Assembly (NCBI GenBank): GCA_964412195.1
Contig: CAYPNP010000013.1
Coordinates: forward strand, 74,217-138,216
Length of the DNA: 64,000 nucleotides
From: CAYPNP01 sp964412195
Lineage (GTDB): Bacteria; Acidobacteriota; JAAYUB01
Direction: 5' to 3'
The first letter of the stretch is position 1. The number at the start of each line of letters is the position of its first letter. The translations under genes were made by a program, and so were the position numbers. The notes beneath the pieces were generated by a model that saw only the letters and a program-made list of their open reading frames with translations, was not told the origin of the DNA and ran no database searches. Positions 51,857-60,887 of the stretch are shown piece after piece.

Positions 51857-51925
51857 GGGCAACGTGGAAACGTTCCAACGTTTCCACGTTCCAACGAAGA
51901 AAGCAGGTACCAAGCCTGTCACCCG
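51857..51925. repeat. Repeat cluster 11, near-perfect palindrome
   Basis: AACGTGGAAACGTT (51861-51874), CC, AACGTTTCCACGTT (51877-51890): 14-base perfect arms with a two-base centre, followed by CCAACG and a diverged GCCAGGCTCTGTCAC word. Located between divergent genes, so here it is not a terminator. Confidence 0.75.
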
Positions 51926-52027
51926 ACCATTCATGGCATCGCTTGCCGATCTCCTGCATCCTGTAAAATAGATGGACCGCTTGGCGGATCCAGCGAAGGA
52001 TTTCGGCAAAGGAGGTCGGCGACAGCC

Positions 52028-52456
52028 ATGAATATCCACGTGAAACGGATCTATGACCCCCCCGCCCCGGAGGACGGCCACCGCGTATTGGTAGACCGGC
52101 TCTGGCCGCGCGGCATCACCCGCGCCCGGGCGGCGCTCGACCTGTGGCTGCAGGAGATCGCCCCCAGCGCGAAGCTGCGCCAGTGGTTCGCCCACGATCC
52201 AGCCCGCTGGGGGGAGTTCCAGGTGCGCTACCGCAAGGAGCTGGAGGAGCGGCATGAGGCGCTGGCGACGTTACGGGAGATCGCCCGGCGAGGGCCGCTG
52301 ACGCTGCTGTTTGCGGCCCGGGACGAGGAGCGCAACAACGCGGTGCTGGTCAAGCGGTTCCTGGAGGACCTCCACCGGCGCCACGAGGCCGAGTTCTCCC
52401 GGACCGTGCGCCATGCCCCGCCCCGCCACAGCCGCCCGAGCCACCTGCGGGGCTGA
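52028..52456 (+). CDS. DUF488-family protein
   Basis: A 142-residue protein of the small DUF488 group: VKRIYDPPAPEDGHRVLVDRLWPRGITR (two blocks), LWLQEIAPSAKLRQWFAHDPARW and the LTLLFAARDEERNNAVLV end. The normal domain is about 115 residues; the extra basic tail (PPRHSRPSHLRG) reads through into low-complexity DNA. Function unknown. AAAGGAGGT lies 12 bases upstream. Confidence 0.9.
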   Translation: MNIHVKRIYDPPAPEDGHRVLVDRLWPRGITRARAALDLWLQEIAPSAKLRQWFAHDPARWGEFQVRYRKELEERHEALATLREIARRGPLTLLFAARDEERNNAVLVKRFLEDLHRRHEAEFSRTVRHAPPRHSRPSHLRG

Positions 52457-52499
52457 GCGAGAATAGCCCGGCGACTCATCGCCGGGACGGCAAGGATGG

Positions 52500-52815
52500 C
52501 TGTACTGCAAAGTGCCAGGCTCTGTCACAATCCTGAACCACGAACCACACCAACCAGAGGATTCGCCTGGTGCCAGATTCGCCTGGTGCCAGGCTCTGTC
52601 ACGAATTTTCACCACGGAATCCACGGGACACACGGAGCAAACAGAAAATCAAAAACTGTCTTTTCAGTGTATTCCGTGTGTTCCGTGGTCAATTCGTCAT
52701 GCATGTGCAGGAGTTTAGGACGTCGCCTGGTTTGTGACGGAGCCTGGCACCGCCGGCATGCTGTGGTCAAAATTGTGCCATTCGTGTGGTTGGTGTGGTT
52801 CGTGGTTCCGGCTGG
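52500..52815. repeat. Intergenic repeat cluster 12
   Basis: Three copies of the GTGCCAGGCTCTGTCAC family: 52512-52530, 52586-52604 and inverted at 52735-52750. Between them lie ACCACGAACCACACCAAC words, CACGGAATCCACGGGACACAC and its complement near 52670, and GTGTGGTTGGTGTGGTTCG (about 52781-52799). No gene seen in 52457-52860. Confidence 0.85.
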
Positions 52816-52860
52816 GGATGGCTTGGGACGATCACCCGGCGCCGGGCGGGGTCACGGATT

Positions 52861-53325
52861 TCAGGAGCGCGCCTCCGTCGCGACTTTCGCCCGGTTGAAC
52901 GCCAGGACGATGTTGGCGGCCGACTCCTGGACCAGGACCAGCGCCAGGGTGTACTCTCCGTTTTTCTGGCTTTCGTCACGTAAATCCAGGACCAGTTGAT
53001 GCATCTTCGAGATGTCCTCCCCCAGCCACCGGAGGACACGGTCGATGCGGGACGAGATGGAGGTCCCACCGGTCTCTGCCTGGCGGATCGAGCCCGCGGC
53101 CTGACCGGTCTCCGCCTGGAGGAGTTCATCCATCTCAAACAACTCGGAGATGACGTCGTGCTTGGTGCCGATCATGGACTCGCAGACCGCCGCCGTCCGG
53201 GACCGCAAGGCCTCGCTCATCTCCACCCGGGGCATCTCCTGCTGGATGTAGGTGGCGTTCGCCAACATGGCGAGGGCGCAGTCGCGGATGGCATCCATCG
53301 CCCCCAGCACGGCTTTTCTATCCAT
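52861..53325 (-). CDS. Helical hypothetical protein
   Basis: A 154-residue, mostly helical cytoplasmic protein (MDRKAVLGAMDAIRDCALAM start; coiled-coil-like ELFEMDELLQAETGQAAGSIR; end NIVLAFNRAKVATEARS). No family recognised. AGGAGGCCGC precedes the ATG, so it is probably a real gene. Isolated. Confidence 0.75.
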   Translation of the reverse strand: MDRKAVLGAMDAIRDCALAMLANATYIQQEMPRVEMSEALRSRTAAVCESMIGTKHDVISELFEMDELLQAETGQAAGSIRQAETGGTSISSRIDRVLRWLGEDISKMHQLVLDLRDESQKNGEYTLALVLVQESAANIVLAFNRAKVATEARS

Positions 53326-53386
53326 GCGGCCTCCTGAATAACCACCTACCGAAGACAGCGGGCAGCGCCGCCTCTGTGCGCCTATG

Positions 53387-53992
53387 CTAGCCGCCGTTTT
53401 TCGTGCTGGCTACTTCGAAGGTGACGTACTCTCCAGCGTGCTCCGTCAGCCAATCTCGAGCGCGTGTGGTGGCATACGCGTACCCGACGCCCTGGGCACG
53501 GAACAGATCCTCCCCTTGCCAGGTGTCGAGCAGCAGAGAGATATCGGTTCGCCTGCGGACGCTCGTGGCACGGTGCGCTCGCGCTGTCTCATTGAGGAGC
53601 AGCTCCCACAAGTCTCCCATCTGTTCGGCAGTCGAGGCGGAGTGTGGGTGCTCGAGGATGTAGCTCTCCGGTTCGCCGTCATCCGGATACTCCGCCGGTT
53701 CTTCTACGGTTCTGTCCCACGTGTGCCAATCCGACCGGACGATCCGCTTCTTGACGACTGGCTGAAACCTGAGCCCCGCCAACCCCGATGCTTCCAGCTT
53801 TCTGCGGAAAGCATCCGTGACGACGATGTCGCCGATGCCGGGGAACGAAATCGGCGGCACGAACGGACCGGTTCGCTCCAGTTGAATCCGACCTCCCTCG
53901 CGATCCAGATGGCCGGACAGGCCATTCAGCAGGATGTCGTAGTAGTCACTCCAAGGGTGATCAAGACTCTTGAGGATATAGAATTTCGCCAT
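53387..53992 (-). CDS. Hypothetical protein, possibly immunity-protein-like
   Basis: A 201-residue cytoplasmic protein starting MAKFYILKSLDHPWSDYYDIL. It has a PGIGDIVVTDAFRRKLEAS segment, which resembles Imm11/DUF1629-type proteins (a small domain whose members often accompany toxins). The match is by eye only. Its codon usage is less GC-rich than its neighbours and it is followed upstream by a REP-like inverted pair, both hints of horizontal acquisition. No toxin gene is next to it. Confidence 0.6.
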   Translation of the reverse strand: MAKFYILKSLDHPWSDYYDILLNGLSGHLDREGGRIQLERTGPFVPPISFPGIGDIVVTDAFRRKLEASGLAGLRFQPVVKKRIVRSDWHTWDRTVEEPAEYPDDGEPESYILEHPHSASTAEQMGDLWELLLNETARAHRATSVRRRTDISLLLDTWQGEDLFRAQGVGYAYATTRARDWLTEHAGEYVTFEVASTKNGG

Positions 53993-54041
53993 GTTTTTAA
54001 ATTATTGCACAGTATCAGGCTATGCTACAACCTCGACAGAA

Positions 54042-54184
54042 GCAAGCAGTCAGTACCGGTAGGCGTCAGCCACCGGCGGGCAGCTTGACTCAGTTTGATA
54101 AAACGAACTGTATCTTCTTGATTAATGGATAGTTGAGTGACATCTCGCACCGGTGGCTGACGCCTACCGGTACTGACTGCTTGC
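54042..54184. repeat. BIME/REP-like inverted-repeat element
   Basis: Perfect 35-base inverted arms (54042-54076 and 54150-54184; outer ends GCAAGC/GCTTGC, inner ends CCACCGG/CCGGTGG) around 73 AT-richer bases. Each arm includes CCGGTAGGCGTCAGCCACCGG, here quoted by its parts CCGGTAGG and CAGCCACCGG, itself an imperfect hairpin. The layout of two opposed hairpin units resembles REP pairs mobilised by RAYT transposases, or a small MITE. No gene in 53993-54382 otherwise. Confidence 0.75.
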
Positions 54185-54382
54185 CGGCGTCCGGGTCGTG
54201 CCAGCGCCCGGCGCCATGATAGGAGGTCAGATGTAACGGGAGCCCAGCATGGCGTGCCCCTGATGGAGTCCGCCGGAAGACGCCGCCGATGAAACCGCCG
54301 CGCCGCGCCTGCGTACAATCATCTTGGCGATCCTTGGAACAATCAGGCTTCGGGCTGGTCAAATCCATTCAGCGAGCAACCT

Positions 54383-56728
54383 ATGCGAGGTCGATCCCGT
54401 CTCATCTACGCCACGCTGCTGACCGCGGCGGCCGTTCTCTTCGCGGGTGCGGCGGGGGCGCCCGGCGGCGGCACGGTCAAGGTCGAAAAGAGGGACTTCA
54501 CCAGCCACCTGGTGTTCACCGGGGAGATCGTCGCGGCGCAGTCCCTCGGCATCACCGCACCGTCCACCCGGATCTGGGGCCAGACCATCTCCTACCTAGT
54601 GCCCGACGGCACCACCGTGAAGCCGGGCGACCTGGTGGCCAAGTTCGACACCTCGCGCCTCGAGCTGGACCGGCTGGACGAGGAGAAGACCCGCGAGGAG
54701 GCCCGCGTCAAGATCGCCCAGAAGGAGGCCGAGCTGGAGACCCGCCGGCGCGACCTGCTGCTGGCCCGGGCCGTGGCCGAGAAGACCCTCCGGGTGGCCG
54801 AGCTCTACGCCGCCATCGACCCGACCCTCATCCCCAAGAGCGACGCCGACAAGTACCGCTTCGAGCTGGACAAGGCGAAACTGGAGCTGGACAAGGCCAA
54901 CGAGCGCCTGGAGAACCTGGCCCGCACCCGCGAGAACGAGCTGAGCGTGGTCCGGCTCGAGCTGGAGCAAGCCGAGCTGTCCCTCCAGAAGATCATGCGG
55001 GAAATCGGCTCCATGACGGTCACGGCGCCCGCCGGCGGGCTGGCCATGGTGGCCGAGGACTGGCAGTCCGGCCGGAAGCTGCAGGTGGGCGACCAGGTGT
55101 GGGAGGGGCAGACCGTGGCCGAGATCCCCGACCTGACCACCCTGCAGGTGCTGGCTTACGTGCACGACACCGACGCCCTGGAGCTGCGCCCGGGCCTGCC
55201 GGCCGAGATCGCCCTCGACGCCCTGCCCGACCGCACGTTCCGGGCCCGGCTGGGGGCGCTGGCCGAGGCGGCCAAGGCGGCCACCCGGGAGTCGCGCCTC
55301 AAGCAGTTCCGCCTCGTCGTGGAGTTCCTGGACGCCGATCCGAAGATCATGAAGCCGGGCATGACGGCGCGGGTGCGGGTGCCGGTCGTCCATCCGGACG
55401 TCCTGGTGGTCCCGCGGGCGGCGATCCGGCTCGGGCGGAAAGGCGCCACCGAGGTGCTGCGGCCCGGCGCGCCGCCCCAGGCGGTCCCGGTGACCGTGCG
55501 CGACGCCAACGACCGGCTGGCCTGGCTGGAGGGCAGCCTGCGGGCCGGCGACGAGCTGCTGCTGCCGGCGGCCGGCGCCGCCACGCAGGCGGCGGCCGCC
55601 GAGGAGTGGATCACGCTCAAGCCGCAGGACCTGGCGTTCACCGTGAGCGGCAGCGGCACGGTGCGGGCGGAGCGCGCCATCGACATCGGGCCGCCGCCCA
55701 TCCCGCGCACCTGGCAGTACAAGATCGTGCGGATGGCCGAGGAGGGCGCGCAGGTGAAGGCCGGCGACTTCCTGGTCCAGTTCGACCCGTCGGAGGTGGC
55801 CCGCCGGCTGCGCGACGAGCAGGCCGACCTGGAGAAGGTCCAGCGGGAGGTCCAGCGCACCGAGGCGGCCAAGGCGTCCTCCATCAAGGATCTGGAGCTG
55901 GAACTGGAAGAAGCCCGGGTGGCGAAGACCAAGGCCGACAACAAGCTGATCGAGTCCCGCGAATTCGAGGCCAGCATCAAGGTCCGCGAGGCCGAGTTCG
56001 AGGCGGTGCTGGCCGCCACCCGGGTGGAGATGCTGGAGGGCAAGCTCGCCGCCGTGCGCGAGGGCGCCCGCCTAGAACTCAAGCTCCTGAAGGACAAGGA
56101 GACTTTCCACGGCCAGCGGGTGCGCAGCTACCAGGAGGCGCTGGCCGCCCTGGAGGTCAAGTCGCCCGCCGCCGGCGTGGTCATCTACCAGACCGACTGG
56201 AACAACCAGAAGCGACAGGTGGGCAGTACCGTCTTCGTGATGGACAAGGTCCTGTCCATCCCGGACCTGAACACCCTGCGGGTGCGGGGCCAGGTGGCCG
56301 AGGTGGACGCCCACAAGGTCCGCCGGGGGCAGGCCGTCAACGTCACCTTCGACGCCATCCCGGAGCGAGTCTTCCGCGGCCGGATCACCCAGATGGCCGA
56401 CATGTTCACCCAGCCGCCGGGCGACCGGGCGGTGAAGGTGCTGGAGCTGACCGTCTCGCTGGACGCGCCGGATCCCCAGCGGATGCGCCCCGGCATGGCG
56501 GCGCGGCTGGCGGTGGAGATCGACGCCTTCCACGGCGTCCTGGCCGTGCCGCTGGCGGTGGTGCAGGAGGAGGGCGGCCGGTCGTTCGTGACGGTGCGGG
56601 AAAACGGCCGCTCCGTCCGCCGGCCGGTGACGGTGGGTCGGAACAACGGCATCGTGGCCATCATCGAGAAGGGCTTGCGGGCGGGGGACCAAGTTGCCGG
56701 AAAGCCGCAGAAGACGGTGAATCGGTGA
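54383..56728 (+). CDS. Tandem-duplicated HlyD/RND-type membrane fusion protein
   Basis: A 781-residue exported adaptor containing two complete membrane-fusion modules. Module 1 (about 28-405): beta-barrel/lipoyl (VEKRDFTSHLVFTGEIVA), long coiled coil (95-215), barrel ending VLVVPRAAIRL and GDELLL. Module 2 (about 415-775): AFTVSGSGTVRAERAIDIG, coiled coil (about 475-590), SPAAGVVIYQTDW, and VLAVPLAVVQEEGGRSFV with GLRAGDQV. Normal family members have one module of 350-450 residues. Signal peptide at 1-23. It would link an inner-membrane pump to an outer-membrane channel. Followed by a second adaptor and a permease, so all three form one export locus. Confidence 0.92.
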   Translation: MRGRSRLIYATLLTAAAVLFAGAAGAPGGGTVKVEKRDFTSHLVFTGEIVAAQSLGITAPSTRIWGQTISYLVPDGTTVKPGDLVAKFDTSRLELDRLDEEKTREEARVKIAQKEAELETRRRDLLLARAVAEKTLRVAELYAAIDPTLIPKSDADKYRFELDKAKLELDKANERLENLARTRENELSVVRLELEQAELSLQKIMREIGSMTVTAPAGGLAMVAEDWQSGRKLQVGDQVWEGQTVAEIPDLTTLQVLAYVHDTDALELRPGLPAEIALDALPDRTFRARLGALAEAAKAATRESRLKQFRLVVEFLDADPKIMKPGMTARVRVPVVHPDVLVVPRAAIRLGRKGATEVLRPGAPPQAVPVTVRDANDRLAWLEGSLRAGDELLLPAAGAATQAAAAEEWITLKPQDLAFTVSGSGTVRAERAIDIGPPPIPRTWQYKIVRMAEEGAQVKAGDFLVQFDPSEVARRLRDEQADLEKVQREVQRTEAAKASSIKDLELELEEARVAKTKADNKLIESREFEASIKVREAEFEAVLAATRVEMLEGKLAAVREGARLELKLLKDKETFHGQRVRSYQEALAALEVKSPAAGVVIYQTDWNNQKRQVGSTVFVMDKVLSIPDLNTLRVRGQVAEVDAHKVRRGQAVNVTFDAIPERVFRGRITQMADMFTQPPGDRAVKVLELTVSLDAPDPQRMRPGMAARLAVEIDAFHGVLAVPLAVVQEEGGRSFVTVRENGRSVRRPVTVGRNNGIVAIIEKGLRAGDQVAGKPQKTVNR

Positions 56729-56766
56729 GTCGGTGAGTCGGTGAATCGGTGAATCGGTGAATGGGA
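56718..56766. repeat. Repeat cluster 13 (GGTGAATC units) inside the export locus
   Basis: Six GGTGAATC/GGTGAGTC units in tandem, overlapping the stop codon of the tandem adaptor and ending just before the next ribosome-binding site. One of few repeats placed between co-oriented genes. Confidence 0.85.
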
Positions 56767-56781
56767 AGACAGGCGGAGACG

Positions 56782-58101
56782 ATGAAGAAAGCAATTAGTA
56801 TCTTGATATTGGTCGTGGTGGCGGGGGCGGGGGCGTGGTGGTTCTTCGGCAGCGCCACGGCGAAGCCGCTGCTGGCGTGGCTCTGGCCGGCGGAGCAGGA
56901 TCCGCTGCCCACCCTGACGGTCCAGGAGCGGGAGTACGCGGTCACCGTCCCGGCCGCCGGCGAGCTGATCGGGCTGCAGACGGTGACAGTTTCCAGCCCC
57001 CGCACGCCGCGCTGGGACGCGCTCAAGGTCAGCCGGGTCGTCGAGGAGGGGACCATTGTCTCCGCCGGCGAGACGATCGTGCGGTTCGACAGCTCCAGCA
57101 CCACCATGTCCCTGGAACAGAACGAGAACAGCGTCAACCGGTTCGACCAGCAGCTGAGCAAGAGCGAGAAGGACAACCAGACCGACGGCCGGGTGCTGGT
57201 GCTGGACCGGGAGGCGGCCGACCTGGAGGTGGGCTACGCCGACCGCCAGGTGAAGAAGGACGAGGACATCTTCTCGCGGTGGGAGATCCAGGAGTCGGTC
57301 GTCAGCGCGGCCCTGTCGCGCTACCGCAAGGAAGTGCTGGAGCACAAGGGCCGGCTGAAGGGGGACCTGTCCCAGGCCGACCTGGCGATCCTGTCCATCG
57401 AACGGCGGAAGGCCGACGCGGAGGTCCAGACCGCGCGGGAGACGCTGTCGTCCCTGGAGGTGACCGCCCCGGTGTCCGGCGTCGTGCTCTACAAGCGGGG
57501 CTGGGGCCGGGAGCTGAAGGTCGGCTCCGAGACCTGGCCGGGCCAGCCGCTGCTGGAAGTGGCCAGCCTGAACCGGCTGCAAGGCCAGCTGCGGGTGGTG
57601 GAGTCGGACGCGGCCGGGCTGGGCGAAGGCCGGCCGGTCAGTGTGTCCGTCCTGGCCCTGCCCGGCGTGACCCTGGCCGGCCGGATCCAGAAGGTGGCCA
57701 AGGTGGCCGAGACCCTGATCGAGGACGACCCCCGGAAGTACTTCCAGGTGGAGGTCCTGCTGGACGTGCCGTCCGAGCTGATGACCCGCCTCAAGCCGGG
57801 CATGCGCCTGGAGGGCGCCATTGAGGTCAGCCGGCGGCAGAAGGCGGTGGTGGTGCCCAAGTGCGCCGTCATCCAGCGGGAGAACCGCTTCCTCGCCTTC
57901 GTGCGCGGCGCGGACGGCCGGTACGTGGAGCGGAAGATCGAGATCCGGGACAGCGACCACGGCTTCTACGTCGTCGCGGGGCTGAAGCCCGGCGAGGTGG
58001 TCTGCCTGCGGCACCCGTACGAGAAGCAGGAGCTGCGGCTGCCCGACTTCAACGCCCCGTCGACAGCGACGCGGCACCGGTCGATCGTGATCATCGGGTG
58101 A
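56782..58101 (+). CDS. HlyD-family membrane fusion protein
   Basis: A 439-residue adaptor with an N-terminal membrane anchor (KKAISILILVVVAGAGAWWFF), barrel/lipoyl entry (VQEREYAVTVPAAGELIG), a coiled coil (about 95-220), SSLEVTAPVSGVVLYKRG, and the terminal barrel (KAVVVPKCAVIQRENRFLAF) with GLKPGEVV. Single module of usual length, in contrast to the tandem adaptor before it. AGGCGGAGACG precedes the ATG. It probably pairs with the MacB-like permease downstream. Confidence 0.93.
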   Translation: MKKAISILILVVVAGAGAWWFFGSATAKPLLAWLWPAEQDPLPTLTVQEREYAVTVPAAGELIGLQTVTVSSPRTPRWDALKVSRVVEEGTIVSAGETIVRFDSSSTTMSLEQNENSVNRFDQQLSKSEKDNQTDGRVLVLDREAADLEVGYADRQVKKDEDIFSRWEIQESVVSAALSRYRKEVLEHKGRLKGDLSQADLAILSIERRKADAEVQTARETLSSLEVTAPVSGVVLYKRGWGRELKVGSETWPGQPLLEVASLNRLQGQLRVVESDAAGLGEGRPVSVSVLALPGVTLAGRIQKVAKVAETLIEDDPRKYFQVEVLLDVPSELMTRLKPGMRLEGAIEVSRRQKAVVVPKCAVIQRENRFLAFVRGADGRYVERKIEIRDSDHGFYVVAGLKPGEVVCLRHPYEKQELRLPDFNAPSTATRHRSIVIIG

Positions 58102-58262
58102 AGACAGATCATAGACGATGGACCATGGACGATGGACCATTGTCGAAGTGGCGAAGCGGAGAGAGACTCCATGGTCTATGGTCTATCGTCCATGGTCCGA
58201 GCAAAACGGCGGTGGGGCGATTACGAGCACGAGCACGAGCACGAAAATGAACATAGGAGTTG
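58102..58262. repeat. Repeat cluster 14 (GACCATGGACGATGG words, hairpin)
   Basis: GGACCATGGACGAT and its exact complement ATCGTCCATGGTCC flank about 50 bases (within 58121-58201), then ACGAGCACGAGC units up to the permease start. Confidence 0.85.
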
Positions 58263-58266
58263 AGGG

Positions 58267-59502
58267 ATGCTGATCGGTGAAGCGCTCAAGGTGGCGGCGG
58301 AAAATCTCCTGCGGCACAAGCTGCGCACGGTGCTGACCATGCTCGGGATCATCTTCGGCGTGGCCGCGGTGCTGTCCATGCTGTCCATCGGGGCCGGCGC
58401 CGAGCGCGAGGCCCTGGCCCTGATCCAGAGCATGGGCCTGCGCAACATCATGGTGCGGGCCAAGGAGTTCGAGGCCGAGGAGCGGAAGGTCCTGCGGCAG
58501 GACTCGCCCGGGCTCTCGACGCAGGACGTGGCCGCGCTGCAGCGGGCCCTGCCCGCCGACACCATCGCCGTCGGCAAGAAGCAGCTCAAGGCGTACCAGA
58601 TCGTCTCGCGGGTGGGCAAGGCCGACTCGCGGGTGCTGGCCGTGGGCGCGCTCTACCCGGAGGCCATGGGGCTGCGGGTCACCGAGGGGGCGTTCTTCCT
58701 GCCCGTGGACGAGGCCCGGGCGCACCAGGTCTGCATCCTGGGCACCACCGCCCGTCGCAAGCTCTTCGGCCTGAACGACCCGCTGGGCGAGCTGATCAAG
58801 ATCAACCAGGAGTGGTTCAGCGTGATCGGCGTCCTGCAGGACCAGGTGGTGGAGAAGGAGGAGTTCGAGGGCGTCAAGATCGAGAACCCCAACGACGACA
58901 TCTACATCCCGCTGGGCACCCTGCTGGCCAAGTTCGAGCAGGACCCGGTGGCCGACGAGCTGGACGAGATCGTCATCCAGGTGCCCGAGGGGGCCAGCCT
59001 GCCGGAGCAGGCGGCGGTAGTCTCGTCCATGATGGCCGGCATGCACCGCCAGATCGACGACTTCCGCCTGGTGGTGCCGGAGAAGCTCCTGCAGCAGAAC
59101 CGCAAGACCCAGCGGATTTTCAACATCGTGATGGGCGCCATCGCCTCCATCTCGCTGCTGGTGGGCGGCATCGGCATCATGAACATCATGCTGGCGTCGG
59201 TCCTGGAGCGGACCAACGAGATCGGCCTGCGCCGGGCGCTGGGGGCGCGGCGGCGCGACATCAGCCGGCAGTTTCTGCTGGAGGCCATCGGCATCAGCCT
59301 GGCCGGTTCGGCCCTGGGGATCGCCCTGGGCTACGGCATCTCCCGCGGCGTGTCGGCGTACTCGGGCTGGCCGACCACCGTCGCCGTCTGGTCCATCCTG
59401 CTGGGGGTGGGCGTGTCCACCACGGTCGGGGTCGTCTTCGGGCTCTACCCGGCCAAGCAGGCGGCGCGGGTCTCGCCCATAGAAGCGTTGCGGTGGGAGT
59501 AG
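58267..59502 (+). CDS. MacB-type ABC transporter permease
   Basis: A 411-residue permease: TM1 (LRTVLTMLGIIFGVAAVLSMLSIG split), a large periplasmic MacB_PCD domain (about 45-270), and three C-terminal helices with the FtsX signature (SISLLVGGIGIMNIMLASVL, RTNEIGLRRALGARRRDI, GVVFGLYPAKQAARVSPIEALR in two parts). The ATPase subunit normally next to it is not in this window. With the two adaptors it suggests a tripartite exporter of antibiotics, siderophores or lipoproteins. Confidence 0.93.
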   Translation: MLIGEALKVAAENLLRHKLRTVLTMLGIIFGVAAVLSMLSIGAGAEREALALIQSMGLRNIMVRAKEFEAEERKVLRQDSPGLSTQDVAALQRALPADTIAVGKKQLKAYQIVSRVGKADSRVLAVGALYPEAMGLRVTEGAFFLPVDEARAHQVCILGTTARRKLFGLNDPLGELIKINQEWFSVIGVLQDQVVEKEEFEGVKIENPNDDIYIPLGTLLAKFEQDPVADELDEIVIQVPEGASLPEQAAVVSSMMAGMHRQIDDFRLVVPEKLLQQNRKTQRIFNIVMGAIASISLLVGGIGIMNIMLASVLERTNEIGLRRALGARRRDISRQFLLEAIGISLAGSALGIALGYGISRGVSAYSGWPTTVAVWSILLGVGVSTTVGVVFGLYPAKQAARVSPIEALRWE

Positions 59503-59514
59503 CGGCCGTCCGGT

Positions 59515-59670
59515 CATCCAAACGAACATCGAACACCAGCCGAAAGACCATAGACGATAGACGATGGACCATAGACTGCGGACCCCCGGCAAGGGTCCAT
59601 GTTATAGCGTCCATGGTCTATCGCCATGGTCCATCGTCTATGGTCCGTCGTCGTAGTCCATCGTCATTCA
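59515..59670. repeat. Repeat cluster 15 (GACCATAGACGAT words, hairpin)
   Basis: CGAACATCGAACACC, then GACCATAGACGATAGACGAT on one side and the complementary ATCGTCTATGGTC on the other of a GC-rich centre, spanning about 120 bases after the permease gene. The rest of 59503-59795 holds the promoter of the peroxidase gene. Confidence 0.85.
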
Positions 59671-59795
59671 AACCGGGTCTTGCCGGGATTGAGGAAGAGG
59701 CCGGGTTGGGGTAGAATACGAGTACGCTGAATAACCCCGATTTCTGGAACGCTGGTTGGCTGTGATCCCGGGAATACCGTCAAGGAGGAAGGACG

Positions 59796-60848
59796 ATGAG
59801 ACGACAGACGTGGGTACCAACCGTTCTGTGCCTGGTGCTGGCATGCGGCTGGTTGGCGGCCGCGACGGCCGCGGGGGGCATTTCACCGGCGGCGCTCCAG
59901 CGCCTCAGCCCGGAGGCCCAGGCGGCCCTGAAGGAAGCCAAAATCAGCAGCATGCACGACCTGCCGGTGCCGGGCGCCGCCTCGGCCACTTCCGCCCTGG
60001 TGGACCTGGGCAAGCTGCTGTACTTCGATCCGCGGCTGTCGGGCGATGGCACCCTGAGCTGCGCCACCTGCCACGATCCGAAGATCGGCTGGGCCGAAAC
60101 CGACAAGACCTCGGTGGGCATCCGCGGCCAAGTTGGGGGGCGCAATGCCCCGACTGTCCTGAATTCGGCGTATTACCACGCCCTCTTCTGGGACGGCCGC
60201 GCCGGCAGCCTGGAGGAGCAGGCCCTGGGGCCGATCCAGAATCCCATCGAGATGGGTAACACGCTGGACAACGTGGTCGCCACCCTGCAGAAGATCTCCG
60301 GCTACAAGACCTATTTCCAAGCCGCGTTCGGTGACGAGCAGATCACCGCGGAGCGGGTGGGCAAGGCCATTGCCGCCTTCGAACGCACCGTGGTCTCGGG
60401 CCCCTCCCCCTTCGATGAATTCCTCGGCGGGAAAGTATCCGCCCTCACCGACCAGCAGGTGCACGGCTTGGAGCTGTTCCTGACCAAGGGCGGCTGCACC
60501 ACCTGCCACACCGGGCCGTTCCTGACCGAGCAGGACTACCACCCCGTGGGGATCCACGGTGACGAGGGGCGCTACAAGGTGACCGGCCAAGCCACCGACA
60601 AGGAGGCCTTCCGGGTCCCGACGCTCCGGGACGTGGAGCGGACGCCGCCCTACTTCCATGACGGCAGCTCGCCCACGCTAGAGGACGCGGTCTTCTTCCG
60701 CGGCAACGAGATGACCCAAGAGGAGGCGAAGAAGAATCCCGGCGCCAAGCTGACCATCACCGAGGCCGAGGCGAAGGACATCGCCGCTTTCCTCCGCTCT
60801 CTCAACGGCCGTTTGCCCAAGGTGGAAGTGCCCAAGCTGCCCGAGTAG
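59796..60848 (+). CDS. Di-haem cytochrome c peroxidase (CcpA/MauG family)
   Basis: A 350-residue periplasmic protein with a signal peptide (TVLCLVLACGWLAAATAAGG). Two haem-binding motifs: CATCH (89-93) and CTTCH (234-238). Typical CCP segments LGKLLYFDPRLSGDGTLSC, GGRNAPTVLNSAYYHALFWDGR (two blocks), QNPIEMGN and FRVPTLRDVERTPPYFHDGS are intact. It reduces H2O2 using c-type cytochrome electrons. AAGGAGGAAGGACG precedes the ATG. Shows that the organism makes c-type cytochromes. Confidence 0.96.
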   Translation: MRRQTWVPTVLCLVLACGWLAAATAAGGISPAALQRLSPEAQAALKEAKISSMHDLPVPGAASATSALVDLGKLLYFDPRLSGDGTLSCATCHDPKIGWAETDKTSVGIRGQVGGRNAPTVLNSAYYHALFWDGRAGSLEEQALGPIQNPIEMGNTLDNVVATLQKISGYKTYFQAAFGDEQITAERVGKAIAAFERTVVSGPSPFDEFLGGKVSALTDQQVHGLELFLTKGGCTTCHTGPFLTEQDYHPVGIHGDEGRYKVTGQATDKEAFRVPTLRDVERTPPYFHDGSSPTLEDAVFFRGNEMTQEEAKKNPGAKLTITEAEAKDIAAFLRSLNGRLPKVEVPKLPE

Positions 60849-60887
60849 AGACTCCCGGCTGCCGGCGTCACGGCAGGGAGCGGCAAG

